From positions 62,001-126,000 of the forward strand of contig JASANG010001745.1 of the NCBI GenBank assembly GCA_030248215.1: a stretch of 64,000 nucleotides of DNA. Direction: 5' to 3'. A program made the translations under genes and the position numbers. The DNA is from Enoplolaimus lenunculus. Lineage: Eukaryota; Nematoda; Enoplea; Enoplida; Thoracostomopsidae. Positions 25,401-35,280 of the stretch are shown piece by piece (position 1 is the first letter of the stretch; each line of letters opens with the position of its first letter). The notes below the pieces were generated by a model, which was given only the letters and a program-made list of their open reading frames with translations, was not told where the DNA came from and searched no databases.

Positions 25401-28400
25401 TTCAGTCTTAAATTCGACGGCTGTTCAACGTTCGTTACCAAAACATTTAAGAAATAGCAAAAATGACTAAAATTTGCTATTTTTTTCTGGTTAAAATTTC
25501 AGTCTTAAATTCGACGGCTGTTCAACGTTCGTTACCAAAACATTTAAGAAATAGCAAAAATGACTAAAATTTGCTAATTTTTTTTCTGCTTAAAATTTCA
25601 GTCTTAAATTCGACGGCTGTTCATCGTTCGTTACCAAAACATTCAAGAAATAGCAAAAATGACTAAAATTTGCTAATTTTTTCTTGTTAAAATTTCAGTC
25701 TTAAATTCGACGGCTGTTCATCGTTTGTTGCAAACGCATGTCCTGTCAAAGTTGGAAATCGATCAGTTTCAACTTCCGTTGATCTAACGCCGTTCGGTCT
25801 TGTGTTCAAATTGCTTGGCGATGTAAGACTGTTTTTTACTTTTAAAAGCTTTCAATTCCAAATAGGATATCATAGAAGTGGTCATCTAAAATTTGGTCGA
25901 TGGAGTTTGGCGAACGTATGAACGTTTCCCATGTAATTATTAATAAATTACTTAAATTTAAAGTAGCTGAGGGGAATATATTACCAATATATATACATAT
26001 ATAAATATATATAAATATATATATAAATATATATATATTTATATATTTATTTATATCATTAAAATATATTGCCAGATTTTTTGCGAATTGCAACCCGAGT
26101 TAAGTGAAAATTTTGAATCTAAACACGTTTGTTTGTATATTCAATTTAGGCTCAAGTTTACGAATGAATGCTGACTCAAGTATGTGTAGTCCGAGATTAG
26201 AGGATGGATTATTTGATTTGGGCCAAGAGGCGATAACGGAAAAATCATTCATGGAACAACGGTGTTGAAACTTACTACAATGTTCAGTGATGGCTGACGT
26301 TAGGTTGGCGGTGGAAGTGGTGGGCTCGAGTGTGCGGTCTGACACCTGCCTGTGTTCGCAAATACGTTTAAACAACTGACGATTCGAAGAACCGATATAA
26401 CCTGATAAACAATCAGGACATGTGTATTGATAAATAATGTTGGAACGTAAATGCACCTGCGTAATATCTTTAAAATTAAAAAATTGCGAGATGCGCTTTT
26501 TTGTTTCAAATACTACTCTAAGTTTCACATTATAGCTGTCAAAATGCTGCCTAAAGAGCTTTGTGATGTCAGCTTTTAGCCTGTGGGAGTGAGAGCCAAA
26601 ATAGGGTAGTTTTAATACAATAAATTTGGGAGGCTGTACCTGGTCACTGTCGTCTGTGGTTGTGGTTGCTGCGCCTTGTTCTTGGCTTGCGCTTTGCGTC
26701 GTGGCATGGCTGTTTGTAGAATCTGAATTCGAAACATTAATACTGTTAGTTGCTATATTATCAGTGGTTATTCTATGCTCCGGATTGGGGTTATTTTGTT
26801 GATAGAATTCAAAATTAAACTGTGATGTTGTACCATGATTGATAAGTCGAAAAATACACTGCGGGGTTAAATTGGTGTTGAATTTTTTATTTAAAAAATT
26901 GGCGAATGATCTATTAATAAATTTTTCAGGGAATTCATTAGTTTTTAGCAAGTTGGCTAAAAATTTAAGTTCATTCATGAGGAGCTCATTATCGGTGGTA
27001 AGCGCAAAGCACCTATGCAAGAGACAGCTAATAAGGTTATTTTTGTAATTTTTGGGAAGATCGGTTTTAAAGTTCATAATTTGGTTGGTATAGGTTGGTT
27101 TCCTGTATATGCCCGTGTGGACATTGCCAGTGTCGGGGTCGCGAACTATTTTTAGGTCGAGGAAGGGTAGGGTGAAGTTTTCTTCTTTTTCAATGGTAAA
27201 CCGAATTTTAGGATGTTGTGCATTTAAAATTTTTAGAAAGGCTTCGGCTTTGGTGAAATTTTCGAAAACTGCGTAGGTATCATCGACATATCGTCGGTAA
27301 AAAATTGGTTTTTGGTTTGGGGCTAGTTTTTCCATAATTTTAGATTCAAAATCGACCATAAATATGTTCGCTAGGGCGGGTCCTAGGGGGGAGCCCATGG
27401 CGACTCCATCGATTTGTTTGAATACTTGTCCATTGAATACAAACATCAGATTAGAAGTACAGGCTTTAATTGCTTTAATGAACAGGTCATGCGGGGTTCT
27501 TGTGCTAATTAAATTTTGGGTAATTGAATTCGAGATAATTTGAATCGTTTCTTCTAGGGGTATGTTTGTAAACAAAGAACTTACGTCGAATGAGACCATA
27601 ATCCTATTTTTTAGGTTGAGTTTTTTGAGATCATTAACGAATTCGAAAGATGAGTTGGTGGTGAAATCGCTGGAGCTGATAGCTTTCAGGATCGTGTCTA
27701 TCCATTTTGCTAACTGGTGACAGGCTGAGTTTACGGCTGACATGATTGGTCTGGCTGGGATATCAGTTTTGTGCACTTTCGGTAATCCATATAATATGGG
27801 AAGTCGGGATCCAGATGGGTTGAGGCGTTTGGCTAAAATTGGGTCAATAGAATTGGTTTTTACTAGTTGAGAAATGATACAGCGAACTTTGTCCTCAAAG
27901 CGAATGGTATGTGTGTAAACATTATCCAAATTATTATCAATTTTAACAAACACAGAGTTATCAGCAAGAATATTCATAACTTTTTTAACGTAATCCGTTT
28001 TGTTCAAAATCACAATGCCGTTTCCTTTATCCGGCTTGGTGATGGTTAATGATTTATCCATTGCTAGTTCTTTAATACTATCCAACCAAATATTGGGTAT
28101 GTTCGGGGAGTTTTTGTATTTTTTGGCCATTTCAATGGTGCCTGTAATTTTGTTGCGAAAACTATTGCAAAACTGATATGGGATGGATGGAATGTTACAA
28201 AATTGCGCAATGTTGGTGGCAAATAATTCACATTGAACTATAATATTCTCAAATACCATTTTATTCGAGGAAACGACAAACTTTGGTCCTAATGACAGAG
28301 CTCTCTGCTGCACGTTACTCAACTGTTTACTAGATAAATTTAAAACAGTACCTGAAGTGTCCAGACTTACGTACCTCTTGCCGTTCAGCGTTGTTAACTG

Positions 28401-31400
28401 CAAAAGCTTCTTGTGGTGTGTATTCTTAACACTACTACGCTTAAATTCCGTGAACCAGCGTATATATGACGAAATAACAAATTTTTCAATATATGGTAAC
28501 CGATTTTCAATTCGCATTTTAAAGTCATGAATTTGGGTGGACAGGAATTTAATTCTACTTTTTTATGGTTAATTTCACCATTTAGAATTTTGATTCTAAG
28601 ATGGTTAAAGTTACCAATATTGCGGCGAATAATGGGGTTTTTTAGTTTGAGAAATTTTGGTGAAACAGCAAATTCGATACAGGATTGCAGGAAGTTTACA
28701 TCCTCTTCAGCTTTCATTATTTTAATCGACACGTTTAGCCAGTTCCTAAAAGTTTTTAGGCATTCTCGACCATATTTATTTCTTAACGCATTAAAAATTC
28801 CACCTTGAAATATCTTTTGGACTAACTTTTCAATAGCGCTTAGTGCTAGTTCAGAACTATTTTTGCCAGTGAAATTCGTGTTCGTATCCTGGTTACTAAC
28901 AGGTGCTGTCATGGCGATATACAAGATTATACAGAGAACTGAACAAAATAAAATGCTGTTATATGCCACGGATACCGGATTTCACACGATTGCTTAAGCT
29001 CGAGGCTATGGTTTTTAAGCGGATATGTTGAAAGTCACTAGCTAGGTTATCACGATATGAGTACAATAAGGTCTTTAGATATCTTTTTGATGATATATTG
29101 AGATTGAGTGCTTTATGCCAAATTCGTGTTGAATTCGGTAACTATGGTGTTTGACTAAATAAAACCAAACGTAACGAAGAAAAAGTAAAAAACTAAAATC
29201 AATACACAAGTTGTAAACAAAACCAGCGTTTACAAGTTATGACAAAATATATGTGGCACGGTATTTGACAAATGCCTTGGGCAGATTATGCATTAACAGA
29301 AACATATGATCAAAACAAACAAAATACAATGAGATACAAGTTGACTGATCTTCAAATTGCACCTTGGACTTTGGGAATGAATGAAAAACACGTAAATGAT
29401 ACCGGATGAGACCTTATTTTCACTGCTTTATCCGTTTTTTTACTGTTTGTTGCTGTTGTTGTTGCTGTTGCTGTTGTTGTTACTATTATTGTTGTTGTTG
29501 TTGTTGTTGCTATTGTTATTGCGGTTGTTGTTGGTGTTGTTGTTGGTATTGTTGTTGCTGTTGCTGTTGTTATTTTTGTTGGATCTGTTGTTGTGGCGTA
29601 GTTCTCGTCTATCATAGTTGCGGTGATATAGAAAGCCTTCGTTGTGATAGCCGTAGTAAGTTGGAAAAGTATAACTGGAGCCCCAGCCTGGTGCAACAGG
29701 GGTGGGGGGTCTCGGTGCCCAATTCGGAAGATGATAGGGTGTAGAGTGAAAGCGTAATGGGGGTGGAAATAGAATATCCGGGGATGTTCTTGGTGTGTAC
29801 GGTATATGTGCAAGAGGTGTTGGCTGGCCAAAGTAGGCTGAATAGCCTAGAAATTGTGGTGAGGAGTCGGGGCTGATGAGTGGTGGTACCGATTGAACGA
29901 TATTACCGTTTTTGGCTGTGATCGATCTGGTGTGGCTAGTGGAAACTTTGGTGTTGGTGTTGCTGTGGCTGTCGGAGATGTTCGTTGGTTTATCGGCTGA
30001 TTTTTTAGGCTGTTTAGTAGCGGTCGAGATGCCACTGGGCGGATTGGCTGTGTTTGGTAATTTAATCGCAGTTGGTATGATTTTAGTTGCAGCTGATAAA
30101 GTTGATGAATTGGTGCTGACTTGTTCATCAATGTGCGAAACGTTGTTATTGTTGCTATTGTTATCACTATTGTCGTTGCCGTTACTGCCTGAAAACTCAA
30201 GTTGCCGTTTTAGGTTCGGAATTGTGTTTGTTGGAGTGATTGCGAGATCTACTGTTTGTATTCCTGCTTCACAGACGTCAACTGATACCTGTGTTCCTCG
30301 TGATTTGGCTATTTCTGTGATTGACAGATTAGAGCTGTTGTTGACGCTGCTTAGGATGGATGAGGAATAGTTGAAAATAGAAGGGGGTGTAGACTGCGGT
30401 AGTGTAGTATTGATGCTGTTGCTGTTGTTTAGACTGGTGTCACTGCTTAGAATAACAGTTGAATTGTCCGATATTTTATCGCTGTTGTCGTAGTTGCTGT
30501 TGTTACTGGTGTTGTGGTTGTTACTAGTGTTGTTGATGTTGTTGTTGCTAGTGTTGTTTTCAGTGTTGTTGTCGATCGTGTTACTAGAATCCAGTGTTAC
30601 GTAGTTTTGATACTCATGAATAGTTTCCAGGTTGTGGTTGCAACACGCTAATGTAGATGAAATATTTCGGCAATGCTGATCGCCATCTTCAGTCGTTGCT
30701 AAGCTGAAAAGTTAACGGGCATAAATATCGAATTAGAATAAACATATTTATAACATTAAAATATATTGCCAGATTTTTTGCGAATTGCAACCCGAGTTAA
30801 GTGAAAATTTTGAATCTAAACACGTTTGTTTGTATATTCAATTTAGGCTCAAGTTTACGAATGAATGCTGACTGAAGTATGTGTAGTCCGAGATTAGAGG
30901 ATGGATTATTTGATTTGGGCCAAGAGGCGATAACGGAAAAATCATTCATGGAACAACGGTGTTGAAACTTACTACAATGTTCAGTGATGGCTGACGTTAG
31001 GTTGGCGGTGGAAGTGGTGGGCTCGAGTGTGCGGTCTGACACCTGCCTGTGTTCGCAAATACGTAGCGAACATATTTATGGTCGATTTTGAATCTAAAAT
31101 TATGGAAAAACTAGCCCCAAACCAAAAACCAATTTTTTACCGACGATATGTCGCTGATACCTACGCAGTTTTCGAAAATTTCACCAAAGCCGAAGCCTTT
31201 CTAAAAATTTTAAATGCACAACATCCTAAAATTCGGTTTACCATTGAAAAAGAAGAAAACTTCACCCTACCCTTCCTCGACCTAAAAATAGTTCGCGACC
31301 CCGACACTGGCAATGTCCACACGGGCATATACAGGAAACCAACCTATACCAACCAAATTATGAACTTTAAAACCGATCTTCCCAAAAATTACAAAAATAA

Positions 31401-32857
31401 CCTTATTAGCTGTCTCTTGCATAGGTGCTTTGCGCTTACCACCGATAATGAGCTCCTCATGAATGAACTTAAATTTTTAGCCAACTTGCTAAAAACTAAT
31501 GAATTCCCTGAAAAATTTATTAATAGATCATTCGCCAATTTTTTAAATAAAAAATTCAACACCAATTTAACCCCACAGTGTATTTTTCGACTTATCAATC
31601 ATGGTACAACATCACAGTTTAATTTTGAATTCTATCAACAAAATAACCCCAATCCGGAGCATAGAATAACCACTGATAATATAGCAACTAACAGTATTAA
31701 TGTTTCGAATTCAGATTCTACAAACAGCCATGCCACGACGCAAAGCGCAAGCCAAGAACAAGGCGCAGCAACCACAACCACAGACGACAGTGACCAGGTA
31801 CAGCCTCCCAAATTTATTGTATTAAAACTACCCTATTTTGGCTCTCACTCCCACAGGCTAAAAGCTGACATCACAAAGCTCTTTAGGCAGCATTTTGACA
31901 GCTATAATGTGAAACTTAGAGTAGTATTTGAAACAAAAAAGCGCATCTCGCAATTTTTTAATTTTAAAGATATTACGCAGGTGCATTTACGTTCCAACAT
32001 TATTTATCAATACACATGTCCTGATTGTTTATCAGGTTATATCGGTTCTTCGGATCGTCAGTTGTTTAAACGTATTTGCGAACACAGGCAGGTGTCAGAC
32101 CGCACACTCGAGCCCACCACTTCCACCGCCAACCTAACGTCAGCCATCACTGAACATTGTAGTAAGTTTCAACACTGTTGTTCCATGAATGATTTTTCCG
32201 TTATCGCCTCTTGGCCCAAATCAAATAATCCATCCTCTAATCTCGGACTACACATACTTGAGTCAGCATTCATTCGTAAACTTGAGCCTAAATTGAATAT
32301 ACAAACAAACGTGTTTAGATTCAAAATTTTCACTTAACTCGGGTTGCAATTCGCAAAAAATCTGGCAATATATTTTAATGTTATAAATATGTTTATTCTA
32401 ATTCGATATTTATTTATATATATTTACATATATATTTACATATATATAAATATATATACATATATATATTTATATATATAGAAAGCTAGATCTTCAGTAT
32501 TAAAGGGTTTAGTATTTTCTGCTTGCATAAAGATCAACTGTTTTCTTAAATAAATAACCCTTTCGAACATGAATATTCCGCGTACTCTCGGATGGGTGTC
32601 GCCTTCACACCGGTCTATTAAGAGGTTGACACTACCCCCAGTCTGCTCTCTTTTTTTGATAAGATTCTGCAATTCAAGTATACTGTATAGAATAAAGGTT
32701 TAGAAAATTGTGATATTTCTGTTTCTATTGCTTTTTTGTATGATTTTAAACTCAATTTGAATTTTAGGGCTACTACAGAGCAACATTGTTTTTCTTGGAT
32801 GGTGCAACTGAAGATGCATTTGGATGCTTAAGAATTAGCTTTCAACTGGCGAAATAG
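22417..32857 (+). CDS. ML-domain lipid-binding protein (NPC2/GM2-activator-like)
   Basis: Five exons: 22417..22519, 22584..22699, 24521..24591, 25699..25822, 32768..32857. They total 504 bases, 167 residues plus TAG, with phases matching at all four junctions. Exon 1 encodes a signal peptide (MSIILRCLLLFATLIATAVS). The mature part begins DCNPPDRN and has six cysteines, enough for the three disulfides of NPC2. Exon 2 has NMSFDPYPI, exon 3 FKCDWHKFPIPA, exon 4 LKFDGCSSFVANACPV (compare FPIP, DGC and NCP in human NPC2), exon 5 GYYRATLFFLDG and GCLRISFQL, the last strand of the fold. ML proteins bind sterols or other lipids, usually in lysosomes or outside the cell; the ligand cannot be told. The exon-1 donor (GTTGGC) is weak and is the least certain point. 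TTTTCAG lies 13 bases before the ATG. The last intron (6.9 kb) holds a Penelope-like element. Confidence 0.85.
22700..22778. mobile_element. Short ACACGTGCAAG inverted-repeat element
   Basis: TTGACACGTGCAAGTTTTGC and AAACGTGCATGTGTGAACAG face each other with little between them. It is a deleted relative of 23141..23889. Confidence 0.55.
22784..23004. mobile_element. CACTGCAAAAAATGGTGAGTC TA-MITE
   Basis: Flanked by TA. CACGGCAAAAAATGGTGAGT at the left and ACTCACCATTTTTTGCAGTG at the right, extending into long inverted arms (TAGGCTTTTTTAGACTAC against GTAGTCCGAAAAAGCCTA). It lies in intron 2 of the ML gene. Relatives: 43434..43632 and a stub at 45095..45125. Confidence 0.9.
23141..23889. mobile_element. 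ACACGTGCAAG inverted-repeat element, long copy
   Basis: AGCCGAATCCACACGTGCAC at the left and ACACGTGTGAACAGGGCT at the right. The interior repeats TTGCAGCTGCAAGT, a palindrome around the PvuII word CAGCTG. Non-coding. Confidence 0.75.
24085..24361. mobile_element. ACACGTGCAAG inverted-repeat element
   Basis: AAGCCCTATTCACCCGTGC at the left, GCGCGTGTGAATAGGCCTT at the right, TGCAGCTGCAA words inside. It lies in intron 2 of the ML gene. Confidence 0.8.
24863..25071 (-). mobile_element. GGCC-TATAGAAC MITE with 8-bp target duplication
   Basis: GCGTTAAT precedes and follows the element. Interior CCTAAGCCTAAGCC tracts are in reversed orientation. It lies in intron 3 of the ML gene. Confidence 0.88.
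25246..25698 (+). repeat. 97-bp tandem array carrying decoy copies of the exon 4 acceptor
   Basis: Four units (periods 97, 97, 99, 97) precede the real exon 4 of the ML gene. Each contains TTAAAATTTCAG followed by TCTTAAATTCGACGGCTGTT, which is the true start of exon 4. Decoy exon starts fall at 25309, 25406, 25503 and 25602; the true one is 25699. After about 36 exon-like bases each decoy runs into intron-like sequence with an in-frame TAG (AAG-AAA-TAG). See findings. Confidence 0.93.
25985..26060. repeat. AT-rich microsatellite at one edge of the Penelope block
   Basis: TATATATAAATA-type repeat. A matching tract stands at the other edge (32405..32480), so the retroelement block lies between two related AT tracts. 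Confidence 0.85.
26100..28517 (-). CDS. PLE reverse transcriptase with GIY-YIG endonuclease
   Basis: An 805-residue frame. RT landmarks: KPDKGNG (about 161), GLPKVHK (244), PARPIMSA (254), SFDVSSLFTNI (309), GVAMGSPLGP (371), the catalytic YVDD (410) and PFLDL (451). After a Ser/Thr/Asn-rich linker (about 585-625) comes the endonuclease: YQYTCPDCLSGYIGSS (696) with the CPDC pair, then RICEHRQ (718) and the likely catalytic glutamate in HILESAFI (about 779). This RT-then-GIY-YIG order defines endonuclease-bearing Penelope-like elements, which use it to nick target DNA for primed reverse transcription. It looks intact. The upstream frame overlaps its start. Confidence 0.95.
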   Translation of the reverse strand: MRIENRLPYIEKFVISSYIRWFTEFKRSSVKNTHHKKLLQLTTLNGKRYVSLDTSGTVLNLSSKQLSNVQQRALSLGPKFVVSSNKMVFENIIVQCELFATNIAQFCNIPSIPYQFCNSFRNKITGTIEMAKKYKNSPNIPNIWLDSIKELAMDKSLTITKPDKGNGIVILNKTDYVKKVMNILADNSVFVKIDNNLDNVYTHTIRFEDKVRCIISQLVKTNSIDPILAKRLNPSGSRLPILYGLPKVHKTDIPARPIMSAVNSACHQLAKWIDTILKAISSSDFTTNSSFEFVNDLKKLNLKNRIMVSFDVSSLFTNIPLEETIQIISNSITQNLISTRTPHDLFIKAIKACTSNLMFVFNGQVFKQIDGVAMGSPLGPALANIFMVDFESKIMEKLAPNQKPIFYRRYVDDTYAVFENFTKAEAFLKILNAQHPKIRFTIEKEENFTLPFLDLKIVRDPDTGNVHTGIYRKPTYTNQIMNFKTDLPKNYKNNLISCLLHRCFALTTDNELLMNELKFLANLLKTNEFPEKFINRSFANFLNKKFNTNLTPQCIFRLINHGTTSQFNFEFYQQNNPNPEHRITTDNIATNSINVSNSDSTNSHATTQSASQEQGAATTTTDDSDQVQPPKFIVLKLPYFGSHSHRLKADITKLFRQHFDSYNVKLRVVFETKKRISQFFNFKDITQVHLRSNIIYQYTCPDCLSGYIGSSNRQLFKRICEHRQVSDRTLEPTTSTANLTSAITEHCSKFQHRCSMNDFSVIASWPKSNNPSSNLGLHILESAFIRKLEPKLNIQTNVFRFKIFT
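28394..28969 (-). CDS. PLE upstream frame
   Basis: A 191-residue frame beginning with a hydrophobic stretch (ILFCSVLCIILYIAMTA), then charged helical-looking sequence. Its end overlaps the start of the RT frame by about 120 bases in a different phase. I recognise no named domain. It may supply the N-terminal region that PLE proteins have ahead of the RT. Confidence 0.5.
   Translation of the reverse strand: MAYNSILFCSVLCIILYIAMTAPVSNQDTNTNFTGKNSSELALSAIEKLVQKIFQGGIFNALRNKYGRECLKTFRNWLNVSIKIMKAEEDVNFLQSCIEFAVSPKFLKLKNPIIRRNIGNFNHLRIKILNGEINHKKVELNSCPPKFMTLKCELKIGYHILKNLLFRHIYAGSRNLSVVVLRIHTTRSFCS
29440..30703 (-). CDS. Asn/Ser/Thr-rich open frame inside the PLE
   Basis: Read on the minus strand from a clear acceptor (GTTAACTTTTCAG) at 30704, 420 codons stay open to TAA at 29440, with no ATG of their own. 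The first part is Asn/Ser/Thr-rich (NNTENNTSNNN). The middle has an ordinary composition with VSVDVCEAGIQTVDLAI. Next comes a Pro/Tyr-rich stretch (FPPPLRFHSTPYHLPNWAPR), then a poly-Asn tail encoded by AAC/AAT/AGC, visible on the plus strand as (GTT)n. The acceptor and the absent start suggest a spliced frame whose first exon lies in or beyond the partial terminal copy. Its position inside the element argues for an element protein, perhaps ORF1-like. An exon of another gene is less likely. Confidence 0.55.
30755..31063 (-). mobile_element. PLE terminal partial copy (pLTR)
   Basis: Near-identical to 26055..26363, including the last 81 codons of the RT/endonuclease frame. It stops abruptly at the junction with the inverted copy (AATACGT then AGCGAAC). 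Confidence 0.9.
31064..32400 (+). mobile_element. Inverted 5'-truncated PLE copy
   Basis: Reverse complement of about 26041..27370, covering the last third of the RT domain and the whole GIY-YIG region, with very few substitutions. It is truncated at its 5' end and joined head-to-head with the partial copy at 31063, as described for Penelope insertions. It is a fragment and not a working copy. Confidence 0.9.
32405..32480. repeat. AT-rich microsatellite at the other edge of the Penelope block
   Basis: TATATTTACATATATA-type repeat directly after the inverted PLE copy. Confidence 0.85.
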
Positions 32858-32870
32858 ATATTGACTTGCC

Positions 32871-33061
32871 GGCCAGTGTATAGAACAGGGCCGGATCGTT
32901 TTGCACATGGGCCATAATAGAGTCAGTTTAAGCTTTAGACTAATTTTTTAGCTTAGGTTTAGGCTTAGGCTTAGGAATACGCTCATCCATACGCGTAGGC
33001 TTAGGCTTAAGCTTAGAAATATGCTTATACTACTGTTTCGACCCTGTTCTATGCATGGGCC
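32871..33061 (+). mobile_element. GGCC-TATAGAAC MITE just after the ML gene stop codon
   Basis: Starts 13 bases past the TAG at 32855..32857. Ends GGCCAGTGTATAGAACAGGG and CCCTGTTCTATGCATGGGCC. Flanks GACTTGCC and GACTTGGC are an 8-bp target duplication with one change. It almost certainly lies in the 3' untranslated region. Confidence 0.88.
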
Positions 33062-33431
33062 GACTTGGCTGTAATAGACAGTGGTCCATATTCTCAGAAG
33101 TGTATTGCAAGTATGATCAGTTAGTAATAGGTTTTAACTCGCTTACTTTCGCAGATATTGAACTCAGAATTGAAATAGAAGGAGGTCAAATCATATACGA
33201 AAAGTATGCTGGATTTTGAGCCTCAGCATTTACTGGTTAGAAAGTTGCAAGACCTATCCCCAACTTCAACCATTAGCGTACAAGGTTATACCCTCTCGAA
33301 ATGATATCCTGGCTACGCCCCTTAAATGCAATGAAATCTTATTTAAGTTATGTTTGAATTTAGTGATTTTTATTTTATTTCTTAAATACAACCACCTATA
33401 GTTTGTAAGTATTCATCTGTAGCTCAGGCAT

Positions 33432-34135
33432 GTAGCTACACACGAAATATGTTGTCTTAAAATTTCAAGAATCGTACTTTCTTAAATTTTCAAGACATTA
33501 ATGTCTTGTATTTCATACGTTAATAGCTTTAAACAGCTCAGAAATTTGTGTCTTAAATGGTTAAAACATAAATGTCTTATATTTCAGAAATTGGTACTGC
33601 CAATTTAGAAGTCACAAATTTCTTTCTTTCAAGAAATAGTTGTCTTTTATTCAAGAATTCATTTTATGATTTTTATATATGTAAAAAAGTTTTTCCGTTT
33701 ATATTCTTAAAAGAGTATATAAATAATCGAATTTCAAAGATATTTCGGGTTGAGCTCCGGCTCCCACCCCAAATTAAGTTTCCGTTTTGAACCTATCTTA
33801 TGTTGTAAAATTAGAGTATTGAGTTAGGCAATAACTCCCAATGTTGAAGTCGGTTTCCATGGCAAATCTCTGTGTTTTATTAAAGACATATTTGTCTTAT
33901 ATTTAAGAAATACTTGTCTTATATTTCATAAATGTTTTTCTATCGTTCATAAAACAAAGTTTTTGACTTGAGACATTTAAGTGTGAAAATTTTTTCGACC
34001 AAAATTTCTGAAAAATGTAAGTAATAAAAGTCTTCAATTCAAGACAAATATGTCAGCAGTCTGTGTGAAGACATAATTGTCTTAAATTTCAGCCAAAATT
34101 TCTTGAATACAGCACAATTTATTTTGTGTGTAGCT
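33432..34135. mobile_element. TAGCTACACACRAAATA inverted-repeat element
   Basis: GTAGCTACACACGAAATATG at the left and ATTTATTTTGTGTGTAGCTT at the right are inverted. Inside, AAATTTCAAGACATTAATGTC and related TGTCTT/AAGACA words recur. A fragment of the same family is at 51665..51975. Confidence 0.7.
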
Positions 34136-34934
34136 TACCGTACGAAGAGGACAAAGAAATTTTTCAGGAGAGCCTTTTCGGGACCGCATAGGATTTTCAA
34201 GCGAAACAGTCGATTTTGTGGGGTGCAAAATTTTTCTTGCGGTTGAAGCGTTCCTAGCCCGCCAGCTCTGACTGCGCGCTGGCCCGATCAACGTTTTATG
34301 CGTTTGGTCGTTTTGGGAAATGCAAACGCTACAGGCGTAAGCTTGATGCATTTACGGTTTACTTTTTATCATTTATTAATTTGCCTGTGGTAGAAATCAA
34401 ACTTTCGTTAGGATTGCACTCATGCTTACACTTAGATTCACTTTCAGGCTTAGGCTTGGATTACACTTCAGTTTTACAATTAGGTTCAGGCTTAGGCTTT
34501 TACTCGTTTTTGAACAACTATATTAAAGAGTGAAAAAACCCACTAGCAAAGCGAACGAGAAGCCAAACGCTGTGCTAACCTTAATACAAAATTTAGGTTT
34601 TGATTTCTTTGTGGGGCGTGGTTAGGCGTGCCCCCACCGCCTTGTATCCGCCAGTAGAACCTGTTGATATATGGGTTCATTTGAAATGTAAACATTAACT
34701 GGAAAATAGAATTTAAAATATGCTAAAATAAATTAATTATTTACTATTTTATTGTTTCAATCAGTTTCTATTGAAAAATAATATTGAAAACATATACAAA
34801 AATACGACAACTTTACATATAAAGTCTGCTACTTGACTTGCTTTATAAGGGCCAGCAAGTTAAAAGGGGTTAAAAGGTTCTCAACCCCCCCCCCCCAAAA
34901 AGTGCAATTAAAAATGTAATATCGAATCTAAACC

Positions 34935-34988
34935 TACTCTTTCATGAACCCACCAGAAACCTGGACGCCCCTTAAAGTAACATCGGCC
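34935..34988 (-). mobile_element. GGCC-ATGTTAC MITE, terminal fragment
   Basis: CACCAGAAACCTGGACGCCC followed by CTTAAAGTAACATCGGCC, one end only. Confidence 0.7.
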
Positions 34989-35021
34989 TGTTGGTGGTTG
35001 TCCTGGAGCGTCTTGTACCTA

Positions 35022-35280
35022 AGGGTGGCACAATACTGCGGCATCGTCCTCTGCCGTCCGGCACCGCGCATCACCGTCCGTTTCCATACGGTATCATATG
35101 TGAGTAATTCGCGTACTACACCACACCGTGACGGACGGTGAGGGATTGAGTCGGGCGGTGACGGACGCCGTCGGACGACATCAAAGTATAACGCGACCCT
35201 AAGGGAAACGCTATACTATATAATGTTATTCTAATGTCGTCGGTGACGAACGGCCCCTAACGACAAGTATAGCACCACCC
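35022..35280. mobile_element. GC-rich GACGG element plus a second shorter one
   Basis: AGGGTGGCACAATACTG to AAGTATAACGCGACCCT (35200), then a second short CGCTATACT ... AAGTATAGCACCACCCT unit. Both have inverted ends and GGTGACGGACG words. Confidence 0.65.

Larger units (their letters stand above)
26041..31063 (-). mobile_element. Penelope-like retroelement with partial tandem copy
   Basis: Order along the minus strand: a terminal partial copy (31063..30755), a T-rich AG acceptor, an Asn-rich open frame, a short gap, an upstream frame, the reverse transcriptase/GIY-YIG frame, then the 3' end near 26041. A head-to-tail partial copy (pLTR) at the 5' side and an inverted truncated copy next to it are the known organisation of PLEs. 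The duplicated parts are nearly identical, so insertion looks recent. The whole block is within the last intron of the ML gene, which is transcribed in the opposite direction. Confidence 0.85.

Noticed and set aside
29396-29744. Plus-strand Leu-rich and Cys-rich frames over the (GTT)n tract
   Set aside because: They are other-frame shadows of the Asn-rich minus-strand frame; their composition follows the triplet repeat.
26041-32400. Hammerhead ribozyme in the PLE termini
   Set aside because: Some PLEs carry one, but I did not find a CTGATGA ... GAAA core in the terminal copies by eye. A structure search would settle it.
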